A DNA stretch of 5,136 bases from Massilia sp. (GTDB taxonomy: Bacteria; Pseudomonadota; Gammaproteobacteria; Burkholderiales; Burkholderiaceae_D). The position numbers and the translations under genes are program-made. Within the stretch, counting starts at the first letter, position 1, and each line of letters starts with the position of its first letter. The stretch lies in contig DOUW01000383.1 of the NCBI GenBank assembly GCA_003520365.1, positions 1 through 5,136 of the forward strand, read 5' to 3'. Below are positions 1 to 4,904 of the stretch, piece by piece. The notes under the pieces are model-generated. The model was not told the origin of the DNA and searched no databases. It saw nothing but the letters and a program-made list of their open reading frames with translations.

Positions 1-929
1 GCCTGCTGCGCCTGGCGCCGCTGCGCACCGAGGTCATGCTGGCCTGGCTCGGCCTGGCCCTGGTGCCGCTGGCCGGCTCCCTGATCACCGAACCGGCGGC
101 GATGACGCTGGCGGCGCTGATGCTCGCGCCCCAGGTATTCCGCCCCGGCGTGCCGGAAGCGCTGAAGTACGGCGCGCTGGGCGTCCTGTTCGTGAATGTC
201 TCGATCGGCGGCACGCTGACCTCCTACGCCGCGCCGCCGGTGCTGATGGTGGCCGGCACCTGGGGCTGGGACAGCGCCTACATGTTCGCCCACTTCGGCT
301 GGCGCGCCGCGGTGGCCGTGTTCATCAACGCCACCGTCATCGTCCTGCTGCTGCGCAAGCACCTGGCGCCGCCCCCTGCCCCGACCGGCAGCGAACAGGT
401 CGTGCCGCTCAAGGTCTCGTTGATCCACCTGGGCTTCCTGGCCGCCGTGGTGCTGCTGGCCCACCATCCGGTGCTCTTCCTCGGCCTGTTCATGCTGTTC
501 CTGGGCTTCACCAAGGCCTACGAACGGCACCAGGATCCGCTGATCCTGAAGGAAGGGCTGCTGGTCGGCTTTTTCCTGGCCGGCCTGGTGGTGCTCGGTG
601 GCATGCAGCAATGGTGGCTGCAGCCCATCGTCTCCAGCCTGGGACCGACCGCGCTGTTCTTCGGCGCGCTGGGCCTGACCGCGATCACCGACAATGCCGC
701 CCTCACCTACCTGGGCTCGCTGATCGCCGGCCTGTCCGAACATTCCCAGTACATGCTGGTGGCGGGCGCGGTCGCCGGCGGCGGCCTGACCGTCATCGCC
801 AACGCCCCGAACCCGGCCGGCGCCGCGCTGCTGCGCAACGGCTTCAGCGACGAGTCGATCAACGCGCTCGGCCTGCTGGCCGGCGCGCTGGGGCCGACCG
901 CCGTGGCGGCCCTGCTTTTCCTCATCTGA
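1..929 (+). CDS. Putative Na+/H+ antiporter family membrane protein, 5'-truncated by window edge
   Basis: The frame is open from the first complete codon at base 3 to the TGA at 927-929, so the start lies upstream and about 308 residues are visible. The ATG at 36 is probably internal. The protein is very hydrophobic, with about eight to ten candidate membrane segments. Counting from Met36 as residue 1, clear ones lie near 1-30, 45-73, 89-106, 130-158 (perhaps two), 174-189, 205-230, 239-256 and 277-297. Polar breaks inside membrane stretches look like the re-entrant or unwound segments of ion transporters: LITEPAA (16-22), ITDNAALTYLGS (217-228) and IANAPNPAG (254-262). These match my memory of the putative Na+/H+ antiporter family (Pfam Na_H_antiport_3, PF07399), so a cation/proton exchanger of the inner membrane is the best call. 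Substrate and direction are inference. The loop at 108-127 is Pro-rich and likely cytoplasmic. The next gene starts 10 bases after the stop, which suggests one transcript. Confidence 0.72.
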   Translation, partial: LLRLAPLRTEVMLAWLGLALVPLAGSLITEPAAMTLAALMLAPQVFRPGVPEALKYGALGVLFVNVSIGGTLTSYAAPPVLMVAGTWGWDSAYMFAHFGWRAAVAVFINATVIVLLLRKHLAPPPAPTGSEQVVPLKVSLIHLGFLAAVVLLAHHPVLFLGLFMLFLGFTKAYERHQDPLILKEGLLVGFFLAGLVVLGGMQQWWLQPIVSSLGPTALFFGALGLTAITDNAALTYLGSLIAGLSEHSQYMLVAGAVAGGGLTVIANAPNPAGAALLRNGFSDESINALGLLAGALGPTAVAALLFLI

Positions 930-939
930 AGGAGCACAC

Positions 940-1356
940 ATGGACGACACCGTATTGATCGACAAGACCGGCACCATCGAACGCTGCTGCCGGCGCGCCC
1001 GCGAGGAGTACGAGAAGGACCCGACCACGTTTGTGGGCGACATCACGCGCCAGGACGCGGCCACGCTCAACGTGATCCGGGCCTGGGAGGCGGCGGTGGA
1101 GATGGGGGATTATGTGATTGCCGAGGCCGGGCTGGGCGAGCCGCAGGACGAGCGCGAAGTGATTACCCTGCTGGCCGGGCATGGCTGGATCGATGCGGCG
1201 CTGGCCGAAGACCTGAAGCGCACCGGTGAATTCTGCCGCGCCGAATGGGATCACCAGGCCGCACCTTTGCCGGCGCTGGTGACGATCATCAAGCGTGGGC
1301 TGGATGATTTCGGTGCCTACAGCCAGGCCTTGCTGGCTGGTGCATCGCAGACATGA
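940..1356 (+). CDS. HepT-like DUF86/HEPN protein with degenerate active-site motif
   Basis: This 138-aa protein starts at ATG 940, with AAGGAG at 929-934 five bases upstream, so the start is well supported. Its length and pattern match the DUF86/HepT family: an N-terminal helix with TIERCCRRAREEY (12-24), TRQDAATLNVIRAWEAAVEMGDYVI (36-60, split here by helix TRQDAATLN and RAWEAAVEMGDYVI), LGEPQDEREVITLL (65-78) and a C-terminal helix IIKRGLDDFGAYSQALL (116-132). HepT proteins are HEPN RNase toxins paired with an MntA nucleotidyltransferase, which AMPylates the tyrosine of their R-x4-H-x-Y motif. Here the segment is LKRTGEFCRAEWDHQAA (92-108). Aligned without gaps on the family LKR..GF anchor, the R, H and Y positions read C99, D104 and Q106. 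A one-residue shift restores R100-x4-H105, but the tyrosine is still missing (A107). No MntA-like gene is adjacent: upstream is the antiporter, downstream a convergent phasin. I infer an orphan, possibly non-toxic, HepT relative. Fold assignment is fairly sure, activity is not. Confidence 0.75.
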   Translation: MDDTVLIDKTGTIERCCRRAREEYEKDPTTFVGDITRQDAATLNVIRAWEAAVEMGDYVIAEAGLGEPQDEREVITLLAGHGWIDAALAEDLKRTGEFCRAEWDHQAAPLPALVTIIKRGLDDFGAYSQALLAGASQT

Positions 1357-1380
1357 TGGCGCCGCTTATGGGCGTCCATC
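1355..1380. terminator. Candidate stem-loop between convergent genes
   Basis: An imperfect inverted repeat begins within the HepT-like stop codon. Bases 1355-1363 (GATGGCGCC) pair with 1371-1380 (GGCGTCCATC), giving nine pairs with T1375 bulged and a 7-base loop GCTTATG. A second, weaker hairpin follows (GCCGA at 1387-1391 with TCGGC at 1399-1403). They sit in the 62-bp gap between the convergent HepT-like and phasin genes, where a terminator for either strand is expected. Neither arm is followed by a T run on either strand, so intrinsic termination is not shown. The hairpins could instead protect the 3' ends of the transcripts or act with Rho. Confidence 0.35.
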
Positions 1381-1418
1381 CGTCCTGCCGAAGCGGGGTC
1401 GGCGAAGCGTGGGCCGGC

Positions 1419-2057
1419 TCAGTTCGGTTTGCCAGGATTCTTGTTGGCCGCTTGCTGTGCGGACTGTCCTGACTGGCTCTGCACGCTGCCATGGAACGAC
1501 GCGTTGCCGGCCTGGCTGTCGACCTGCATGCTGGCGCCCGCGCCTTCGCGCTGCGGCTGGGAAGCCGCCTTGGGCTGGGCGCTACCGTTGCCGCGCGGCG
1601 CATCGCTCTCGAAGGGATTGCGGAAATTCTTCAGCGCTTCTTCCTGCTTGCGCATGCTGCGGTCGGTTTCCTCCACCGCCGTGCGCGTCACCTCGTCCGC
1701 CAGCGCATGGGCGGTACGGGCGGTTTCCTGGACATGCTCCTGGGCGACACGGGCCAGGTCGACCTGGGTGTCGGCGGTAAGACGCGAAAGATGCTGCTGG
1801 TAAGAACGCAGCTTGTCCGCGGCCGGCTGGGCGCGGGCAGCGACTTCACTGAACGCATCGCTGCTGTTCTGGGTGGTCAGCAGGCGCTGGTTGGCGATCA
1901 CGCTTTCCTCGAACATCGCCTGGCCGAGCTGCATATTGGCCTGGCAGATATTCTGGAAAGCGTCGGTCATCGATTTAGACAGGTCGTTGAAAAAAGCAGC
2001 CTGGGAATCCAGGTGCATACGGACCGCGGGTGTAACGGATGATGAGAATGGAAACAT
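1419..2057 (-). CDS. Phasin family protein (PHA granule-associated)
   Basis: This 212-aa protein reads from ATG 2055-2057 to TGA 1419-1421 on the minus strand. A longer frame begins at 2096, but Met2057 is preferred: it has AAAAGG six bases upstream, and MFPFSSSVTPAVRMHLDSQ is the usual opening of betaproteobacterial phasins, while the extra 13 residues are encoded by the leader hairpin region. Residues about 8-115 are a low-glycine amphipathic helical region typical of Phasin_2 (FFNDLSKSMTDAFQNICQAN, NMQLGQAMFEESVIANQRLL). Residues 110-145 are a charged helix, and about 150-212 are a low-complexity tail rich in Gln, Ser, Ala, Gly and Pro. Phasins coat polyhydroxyalkanoate granules in the cytoplasm and control their number, size and access by synthase and depolymerase. 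The gene stands alone, convergent with the HepT-like gene and divergent from the DUF2760-Hsp70 operon, so it probably has its own promoter. No phaC/phaB/phaR is visible. No symbol is given because these genomes carry several phasins. Confidence 0.88.
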   Translation of the reverse strand: MFPFSSSVTPAVRMHLDSQAAFFNDLSKSMTDAFQNICQANMQLGQAMFEESVIANQRLLTTQNSSDAFSEVAARAQPAADKLRSYQQHLSRLTADTQVDLARVAQEHVQETARTAHALADEVTRTAVEETDRSMRKQEEALKNFRNPFESDAPRGNGSAQPKAASQPQREGAGASMQVDSQAGNASFHGSVQSQSGQSAQQAANKNPGKPN

Positions 2058-2063
2058 GGTGTA

Positions 2064-2069
2064 CCTTTT
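2064..2069 (-). promoter_or_regulatory. Ribosome-binding site deciding the phasin start
   Basis: CCTTTT on the plus strand reads AAAAGG on the coding strand, six bases before the ATG at 2055-2057. It is an acceptable Shine-Dalgarno at normal spacing. The in-frame ATG at 2096 has only pyrimidine-rich and GC sequence before it, so this site favours the shorter protein. Confidence 0.6.
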
Positions 2070-2077
2070 CTTGGTCG

Positions 2078-2094
2078 GGCCGCCAGCGGCGGCC
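2078..2094 (-). promoter_or_regulatory. Perfect GC hairpin in the phasin mRNA leader
   Basis: GGCCGCC (2078-2084) and GGCGGCC (2088-2094) form a perfect 7-bp all-G/C stem around the 3-base loop AGC. On the phasin transcript the hairpin ends 20 bases before the start codon and 8 bases before the Shine-Dalgarno at 2064-2069. No T run follows on either strand, so it does not look like an intrinsic terminator. It could stabilise the 5' end or affect ribosome loading. The pairing is seen; any role is inference. Confidence 0.45.
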
Positions 2095-2137
2095 ACGTCG
2101 GATGGGAGTGCGGAGCCTGGCGGTGCAGGCGAGGAAG

Positions 2138-2280
2138 CGGCAACGATGTTTCAGCTCACCGCTCGAATGCAGGATCGCGAAGGGATCCGGCGAAACAGAT
2201 GACACTATGCGCCTTTCATACCGCGCACGGGACGAAATCCGGATAAGTATTTACGCGCCATAAAATCCGGCAATGTTTCA
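2138..2280. repeat. Short direct repeats upstream of the phasin gene
   Basis: CGGCAACGATGTTTCA (2138-2153) and CGGCAATGTTTCA (2268-2280) are the same element apart from a 3-base insertion; their starts are 130 bases apart. Separately, AAATCCGG occurs at 2235-2242 and 2263-2270, with a third ATCCGG at 2185-2190. They flank or overlap the proposed phasin promoter, so binding sites for a regulator such as PhaR are conceivable. I do not recognise a PhaR consensus in them. Confidence 0.35.
2246..2273 (-). promoter_or_regulatory. Possible phasin promoter
   Basis: On the minus strand TTGCCG (plus 2268-2273; four of six to the sigma-70 -35 consensus) is followed after 16 bases by AATACT (plus 2246-2251; four of six to -10). 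It lies in the A/T-richer island of the gap. A start near 2239 would give a leader of about 180 nt carrying the hairpin at 2078-2094. The match is only moderate, and a promoter nearer to the gene is not excluded. Confidence 0.3.
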
Positions 2281-2351
2281 TGGCCTGCCAAGGTCAAGCC
2301 CGCGCGTCCACAGCCTCGCCCCGGCGTCCCCGCTGCACATCCCGCTTGTGG

Positions 2352-2378
2352 TTGCACTGCGCGCTGAACTGATATCAT
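2352..2378 (+). promoter_or_regulatory. Candidate promoter of the DUF2760-Hsp70 operon
   Basis: TGATATCAT at 2370-2378 is an extended -10 element (TGN plus TATCAT, five of six to TATAAT). A partial -35, TTGCAC at 2352-2357, lies 15 bases before the hexamer, which is short, but the TG extension can compensate. Transcription would start near 2385, giving a leader of about 67 nt. That leader contains a small hairpin (CGCTG 2406-2410 with CAGCG 2416-2420). No heat-shock sigma-32 type promoter was recognised, so heat induction is not supported by sequence. Confidence 0.42.
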
Positions 2379-2451
2379 TCGCGTTTTCCGGACCTGGGCT
2401 CCCGACGCTGCCTGACAGCGCGCCCGTCCCTTACCCTATAGAACATCAAGA

Positions 2452-3060
2452 ATGAATACACCGACCCAACTGCCTGGCTTCTGGAGCCGGCTGTCCCTTG
2501 CCTTCGGCAGCTTCTTCAAGACCGTCGGCGACGCCGAATTCGCCGCGCGCCTGCGCGATGACCAGGTCGGCCCCGTGGCCGCGCCGCCCGCTCCCGCACC
2601 TGCTCCCGCACCTGCCCCGATACCCACCCCGGCCCCGGCACCCGCCGCGCCGGTTCCGGCCCCGACCGTGCTGCGCGAAACGACGCCGGAAGCCGCCCTG
2701 CAACTGCTGACCCTGCTGCAGCGCGAAGCGCGCCTGATCGACTTCGCCAACGAGAACCTGGCTGCCTACGCCGACGCCGACATCGGCGCCGCCGCCCGCG
2801 TCGTGCACGAAGGCTGCGCCCGCGTGCTGAAGGAACACTTCACGATCCAGCCCGTCCGCAGCGAGGCGGAAGGCGCCCGCGTGACGCTGGAAGAAGGCTT
2901 CGATGCCGCCAGCGTGCGCCTGACCGGCAACGTGGTCGGCAAGGCCCCGTTCAAGGGCACGTTGTCGCACCGCGGCTGGCGCGCGACGGACGTCCGTCTT
3001 CCCCAGCTGGCGAAGGAACACGACGCCAGCGTGATCGCTCCCGCGGAGGTGGAACTGTGA
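2452..3060 (+). CDS. DUF2760 domain protein, first gene of Hsp70 operon
   Basis: This 202-aa protein has no signal peptide or membrane span, so it is probably cytoplasmic. Three parts are visible. Residues 1-36 are an amphipathic segment (FWSRLSLAFGSFFKTVGDAEFAARL). Residues about 41-72 are an almost pure Ala/Pro linker. Residues about 77-200 form a compact domain (AALQLLTLLQREARLIDF, ENLAAYADADIGAAARVVHEGC, VLKEHF, LTGNVVGKAPFKGTLSHRGWRA, ending in VIAPAEVEL) that I recognise as DUF2760 (PF10816). That family has no known biochemical function and usually lies directly upstream of Hsp70-like genes, as here. The ATG at 2452 has only a poor ribosome site (CAAGA), but no better in-frame start exists and the N-terminus fits the family. 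Its TGA overlaps the GTG of the Hsp70 gene, so the two are probably translationally coupled. By context I infer a partner, cofactor or client adaptor of the two Hsp70s. Confidence 0.85.
   Translation: MNTPTQLPGFWSRLSLAFGSFFKTVGDAEFAARLRDDQVGPVAAPPAPAPAPAPAPIPTPAPAPAAPVPAPTVLRETTPEAALQLLTLLQREARLIDFANENLAAYADADIGAAARVVHEGCARVLKEHFTIQPVRSEAEGARVTLEEGFDAASVRLTGNVVGKAPFKGTLSHRGWRATDVRLPQLAKEHDASVIAPAEVEL
2590..2613 (+). repeat. 12-bp tandem duplication within the Ala/Pro linker
   Basis: GCTCCCGCACCT occurs twice back to back (2590-2601 and 2602-2613), each coding Ala-Pro-Ala-Pro, followed by degenerate Ala/Pro codons to about 2667. The unit keeps the frame, so copy change would only alter linker length. 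Confidence 0.7.
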
Positions 3061-4904
3061 GCGCCCGTTACGCCATCGGCATCGACCTGGGCACGACCCA
3101 CAGCGCGCTCTCGTATGTCGACCTGGAACAGAGCGACGGCGAGAAGACCGCGCACGGCGTGCTGCCGGTGCCGCAGCTGACCGCGCCCGGCACCGTCGAC
3201 GCGCTGCCGCTGCTGCCGTCCTTCCTCTACCTGCCGCATCCGGACGAACTGGCGCCGGGCGAACTGGCCCTGCCATGGAGCGCCGAAGGCGAGACCACCA
3301 TTGCCGGCGCGATGGCGCGCAGCCGCGGCGCCACCACGCCGATCCGCCTGGTGTCCTCGGCCAAGAGCTGGCTCTCGCACCCGAGCGTGGACCGCCGCGC
3401 CGCCATCCTGCCGAGCGATGCGCCGGAAGAAGTCACGCGCGTCTCGCCACTGGAAGCCTCGACCCGCTACCTGCAGCACCTGCGCCGCGCCTGGGACCAG
3501 GCGCATCCGGAAGCGCCGTTCGACCAGCAACAGGTCACCGTCACGATTCCGGCCTCGTTCGACCCGGGCGCGCGCGAACTGACCGCCGAAGCGGCGCGCA
3601 ACGCCGGCTACAGCGCCGCCACCCTGCTGGAAGAACCGCAGGCCGCCCTGTACAGCTGGATCCAGGGCAGCAACGGCGCCTGGCGCAAGCAGGTAAAAGC
3701 CGGCGACATCGTGCTGGTCGTCGACGTCGGCGGCGGCACCAGCGACTTCTCCCTGATCGCCATCCTCGAACGCGAAGGCAAGCTGGAACCGCACCGCGTG
3801 GCCGTGGGCGACCACATCCTGCTCGGCGGCGACAACATGGACCTGGCGCTGGCGCACCTGGTCGCGCGCAAGCTGGCCGCCAACGGCACCCAACTGGACG
3901 CCTGGCAGATGCGCGCCCTCACCTACGGCTGCCGTGGCGCCAAGGAACACCTGCTGGCCGACGCGAACGCCACCACCTGGCCGATCGTGGTGCCGAGCCG
4001 CGGCTCGAAGCTCATCGGCGGCTCGATCCGCACCGAGCTGACGCGCGAGGAAGTCACGACCTTCATCCTTGATGGTTTCTTCCCGCGCGTGGAAGCGAGC
4101 GCCCGTCCTGCCGTGCGTACCCGTGCCGGCCTGACGCAACTCGGCCTGCCTTACGCCCAGGACGCCGCCGTCACCAAGCACCTGGCGGCCTTCCTGGCGC
4201 GCCAGGCCGGCGCCACCGCCGAACTGGAAGGCTTCGCTGGCAATGTCAACGCCGACCATACCTTCCTGCATCCGAGCGCGGTGCTGTTCAACGGCGGCGT
4301 GTTCAAGTCCGGCATCCTGGCCCAACGCGTGATGGACACCATCAACGACTGGCTTTACATGGAAGGCGCGGAACCGGCGCGCATGCTGGAAGGCGCCGAC
4401 CTCGACCTGGCGGTGGCGCGTGGCGCGGCCTACTACAGCTATGCGCGGCGCGGCGGCGGCGTGCGCATCCGCGGCGGCACGGCCCGTTCCTACTACGTCG
4501 GCGTGGAATCGTCGATGCCGGCGATCCCCGGCATGGAGCCGCCGATCCAGGCCCTGTGCGTGGCGCCCTTCGGCATGGAAGAAGGCAGCGAACTCGAACT
4601 GCCGGGCCAGGAATTCGGCCTGGTGGTGGGCGAACCTGTCCACTTCCGCTTCTTCGGCTCGACCACGCGCCGCCAGGACCAGATCGGCGAGGTGCTCGAT
4701 TTCTGGGGCCCGGACGAGCTGCAGGAACTGAACGAGATCCAGGCCACGCTGCCGGCCGAGGGCCGCACGCCGGGCGACGTATTGCAGGTGAAACTGCACG
4801 CGCTGGCAACCGAAGCTGGCACGCTGGAGCTGGCGGCATTGTCGCCTGACGGCCAGCGCTGGAAGGTCGAGTTCGACGTTCGTACCGCACCCGAGGCCCA
4901 GTGA
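3057..4904 (+). CDS. Divergent Hsp70 family (DnaK-like) ATPase
   Basis: This is a 615-aa Hsp70-family protein. The GTG start at 3057 is supported by GGAGGT at 3045-3050 six bases upstream, a 4-base overlap with the DUF2760 stop, and the ATPase signature beginning at residue 8. Nucleotide-domain motifs appear in DnaK order: phosphate-1 GIDLGTTHS (8-16, D10), SAKSWL with K103 matching the catalytic lysine of DnaK's AIKRLIG, connect-1 VTIPASFDPGARELTAEAARNAG (162-184) then LLEEPQAAL (190-198, E193), phosphate-2 DVGGGTSDFSL (223-233), GGDNMDLALA (257-266), and the adenosine motif VLFNGGVFKSGIL (409-421) with DLAVARGAAYY (450-460). All expected catalytic residues are present, so it should bind and hydrolyse ATP. 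An insertion with GELALPW (68-74) is not in DnaK. After about residue 470 the C-terminus is only some 145 residues, with a beta-rich look, no obvious alpha-helical lid and no EEVD-like tail. It is not the housekeeping DnaK: no GrpE or DnaJ gene is adjacent. Client and function are unknown. Confidence 0.93.
   Translation: MSARYAIGIDLGTTHSALSYVDLEQSDGEKTAHGVLPVPQLTAPGTVDALPLLPSFLYLPHPDELAPGELALPWSAEGETTIAGAMARSRGATTPIRLVSSAKSWLSHPSVDRRAAILPSDAPEEVTRVSPLEASTRYLQHLRRAWDQAHPEAPFDQQQVTVTIPASFDPGARELTAEAARNAGYSAATLLEEPQAALYSWIQGSNGAWRKQVKAGDIVLVVDVGGGTSDFSLIAILEREGKLEPHRVAVGDHILLGGDNMDLALAHLVARKLAANGTQLDAWQMRALTYGCRGAKEHLLADANATTWPIVVPSRGSKLIGGSIRTELTREEVTTFILDGFFPRVEASARPAVRTRAGLTQLGLPYAQDAAVTKHLAAFLARQAGATAELEGFAGNVNADHTFLHPSAVLFNGGVFKSGILAQRVMDTINDWLYMEGAEPARMLEGADLDLAVARGAAYYSYARRGGGVRIRGGTARSYYVGVESSMPAIPGMEPPIQALCVAPFGMEEGSELELPGQEFGLVVGEPVHFRFFGSTTRRQDQIGEVLDFWGPDELQELNEIQATLPAEGRTPGDVLQVKLHALATEAGTLELAALSPDGQRWKVEFDVRTAPEAQ

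Larger units (their letters stand above)
2058..2451. other. Divergent intergenic region, phasin / DUF2760
   Basis: This 394-bp gap contains no convincing gene. Short frames within it lack family resemblance and good ribosome sites. Going rightward it holds the phasin Shine-Dalgarno (2064-2069), the GC hairpin (2078-2094), one copy of an imperfect direct repeat (2138-2153), a notably A/T-richer island at about 2206-2280 with short repeats and a possible phasin promoter, then GC-rich sequence to about 2340 where I see nothing. A second A/T-richer patch with an extended -10-like element for the DUF2760 operon lies at about 2345-2390. Two transcription units leave this region in opposite directions. 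Their candidate promoters are about 80 bp apart, so shared regulation is possible but not shown. Confidence 0.7.

Noticed and set aside
922..1254. 110-codon minus-strand frame over the HepT-like gene
   Set aside because: It is a shadow of a well-supported gene with its own Shine-Dalgarno and family match; the antisense product is unrecognisable.
1491..2042. 183-codon plus-strand frame antisense to the phasin
   Set aside because: The phasin on the minus strand is a clear family match; this frame has no recognisable motif or ribosome site.
2058..2096. N-terminal extension of the phasin (MAAAGGPTKKRYT) from ATG 2096
   Set aside because: No ribosome site precedes it, while the internal Met at 2057 has one and begins the standard phasin N-terminus. 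The extension is encoded by the hairpin.
2340..2451. Heat-shock (sigma-32) promoter or CIRCE operator before the Hsp70 operon
   Set aside because: No CTTGAAA/CCCCAT-type pair and no CIRCE inverted repeat were found; only an extended -10-like element is present.
2446..3276. 276-codon minus-strand frame over DUF2760 and the Hsp70 start
   Set aside because: Composition is Arg/Gly/Ala-rich from the reversed Ala/Pro linker and GC-rich codons. The sense genes are clearly real and explain the region.
2766..4799. 677-codon open frame antisense to the first Hsp70
   Set aside because: Across the Hsp70 gene its codons lie exactly opposite the sense codons, so its stops would require sense TTA, CTA or TCA, rare codons in GC-rich genomes. 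The product is Arg/His/Ala/Gly/Gln-rich with no family resemblance. Long frames antisense to Hsp70 genes are a familiar artefact.
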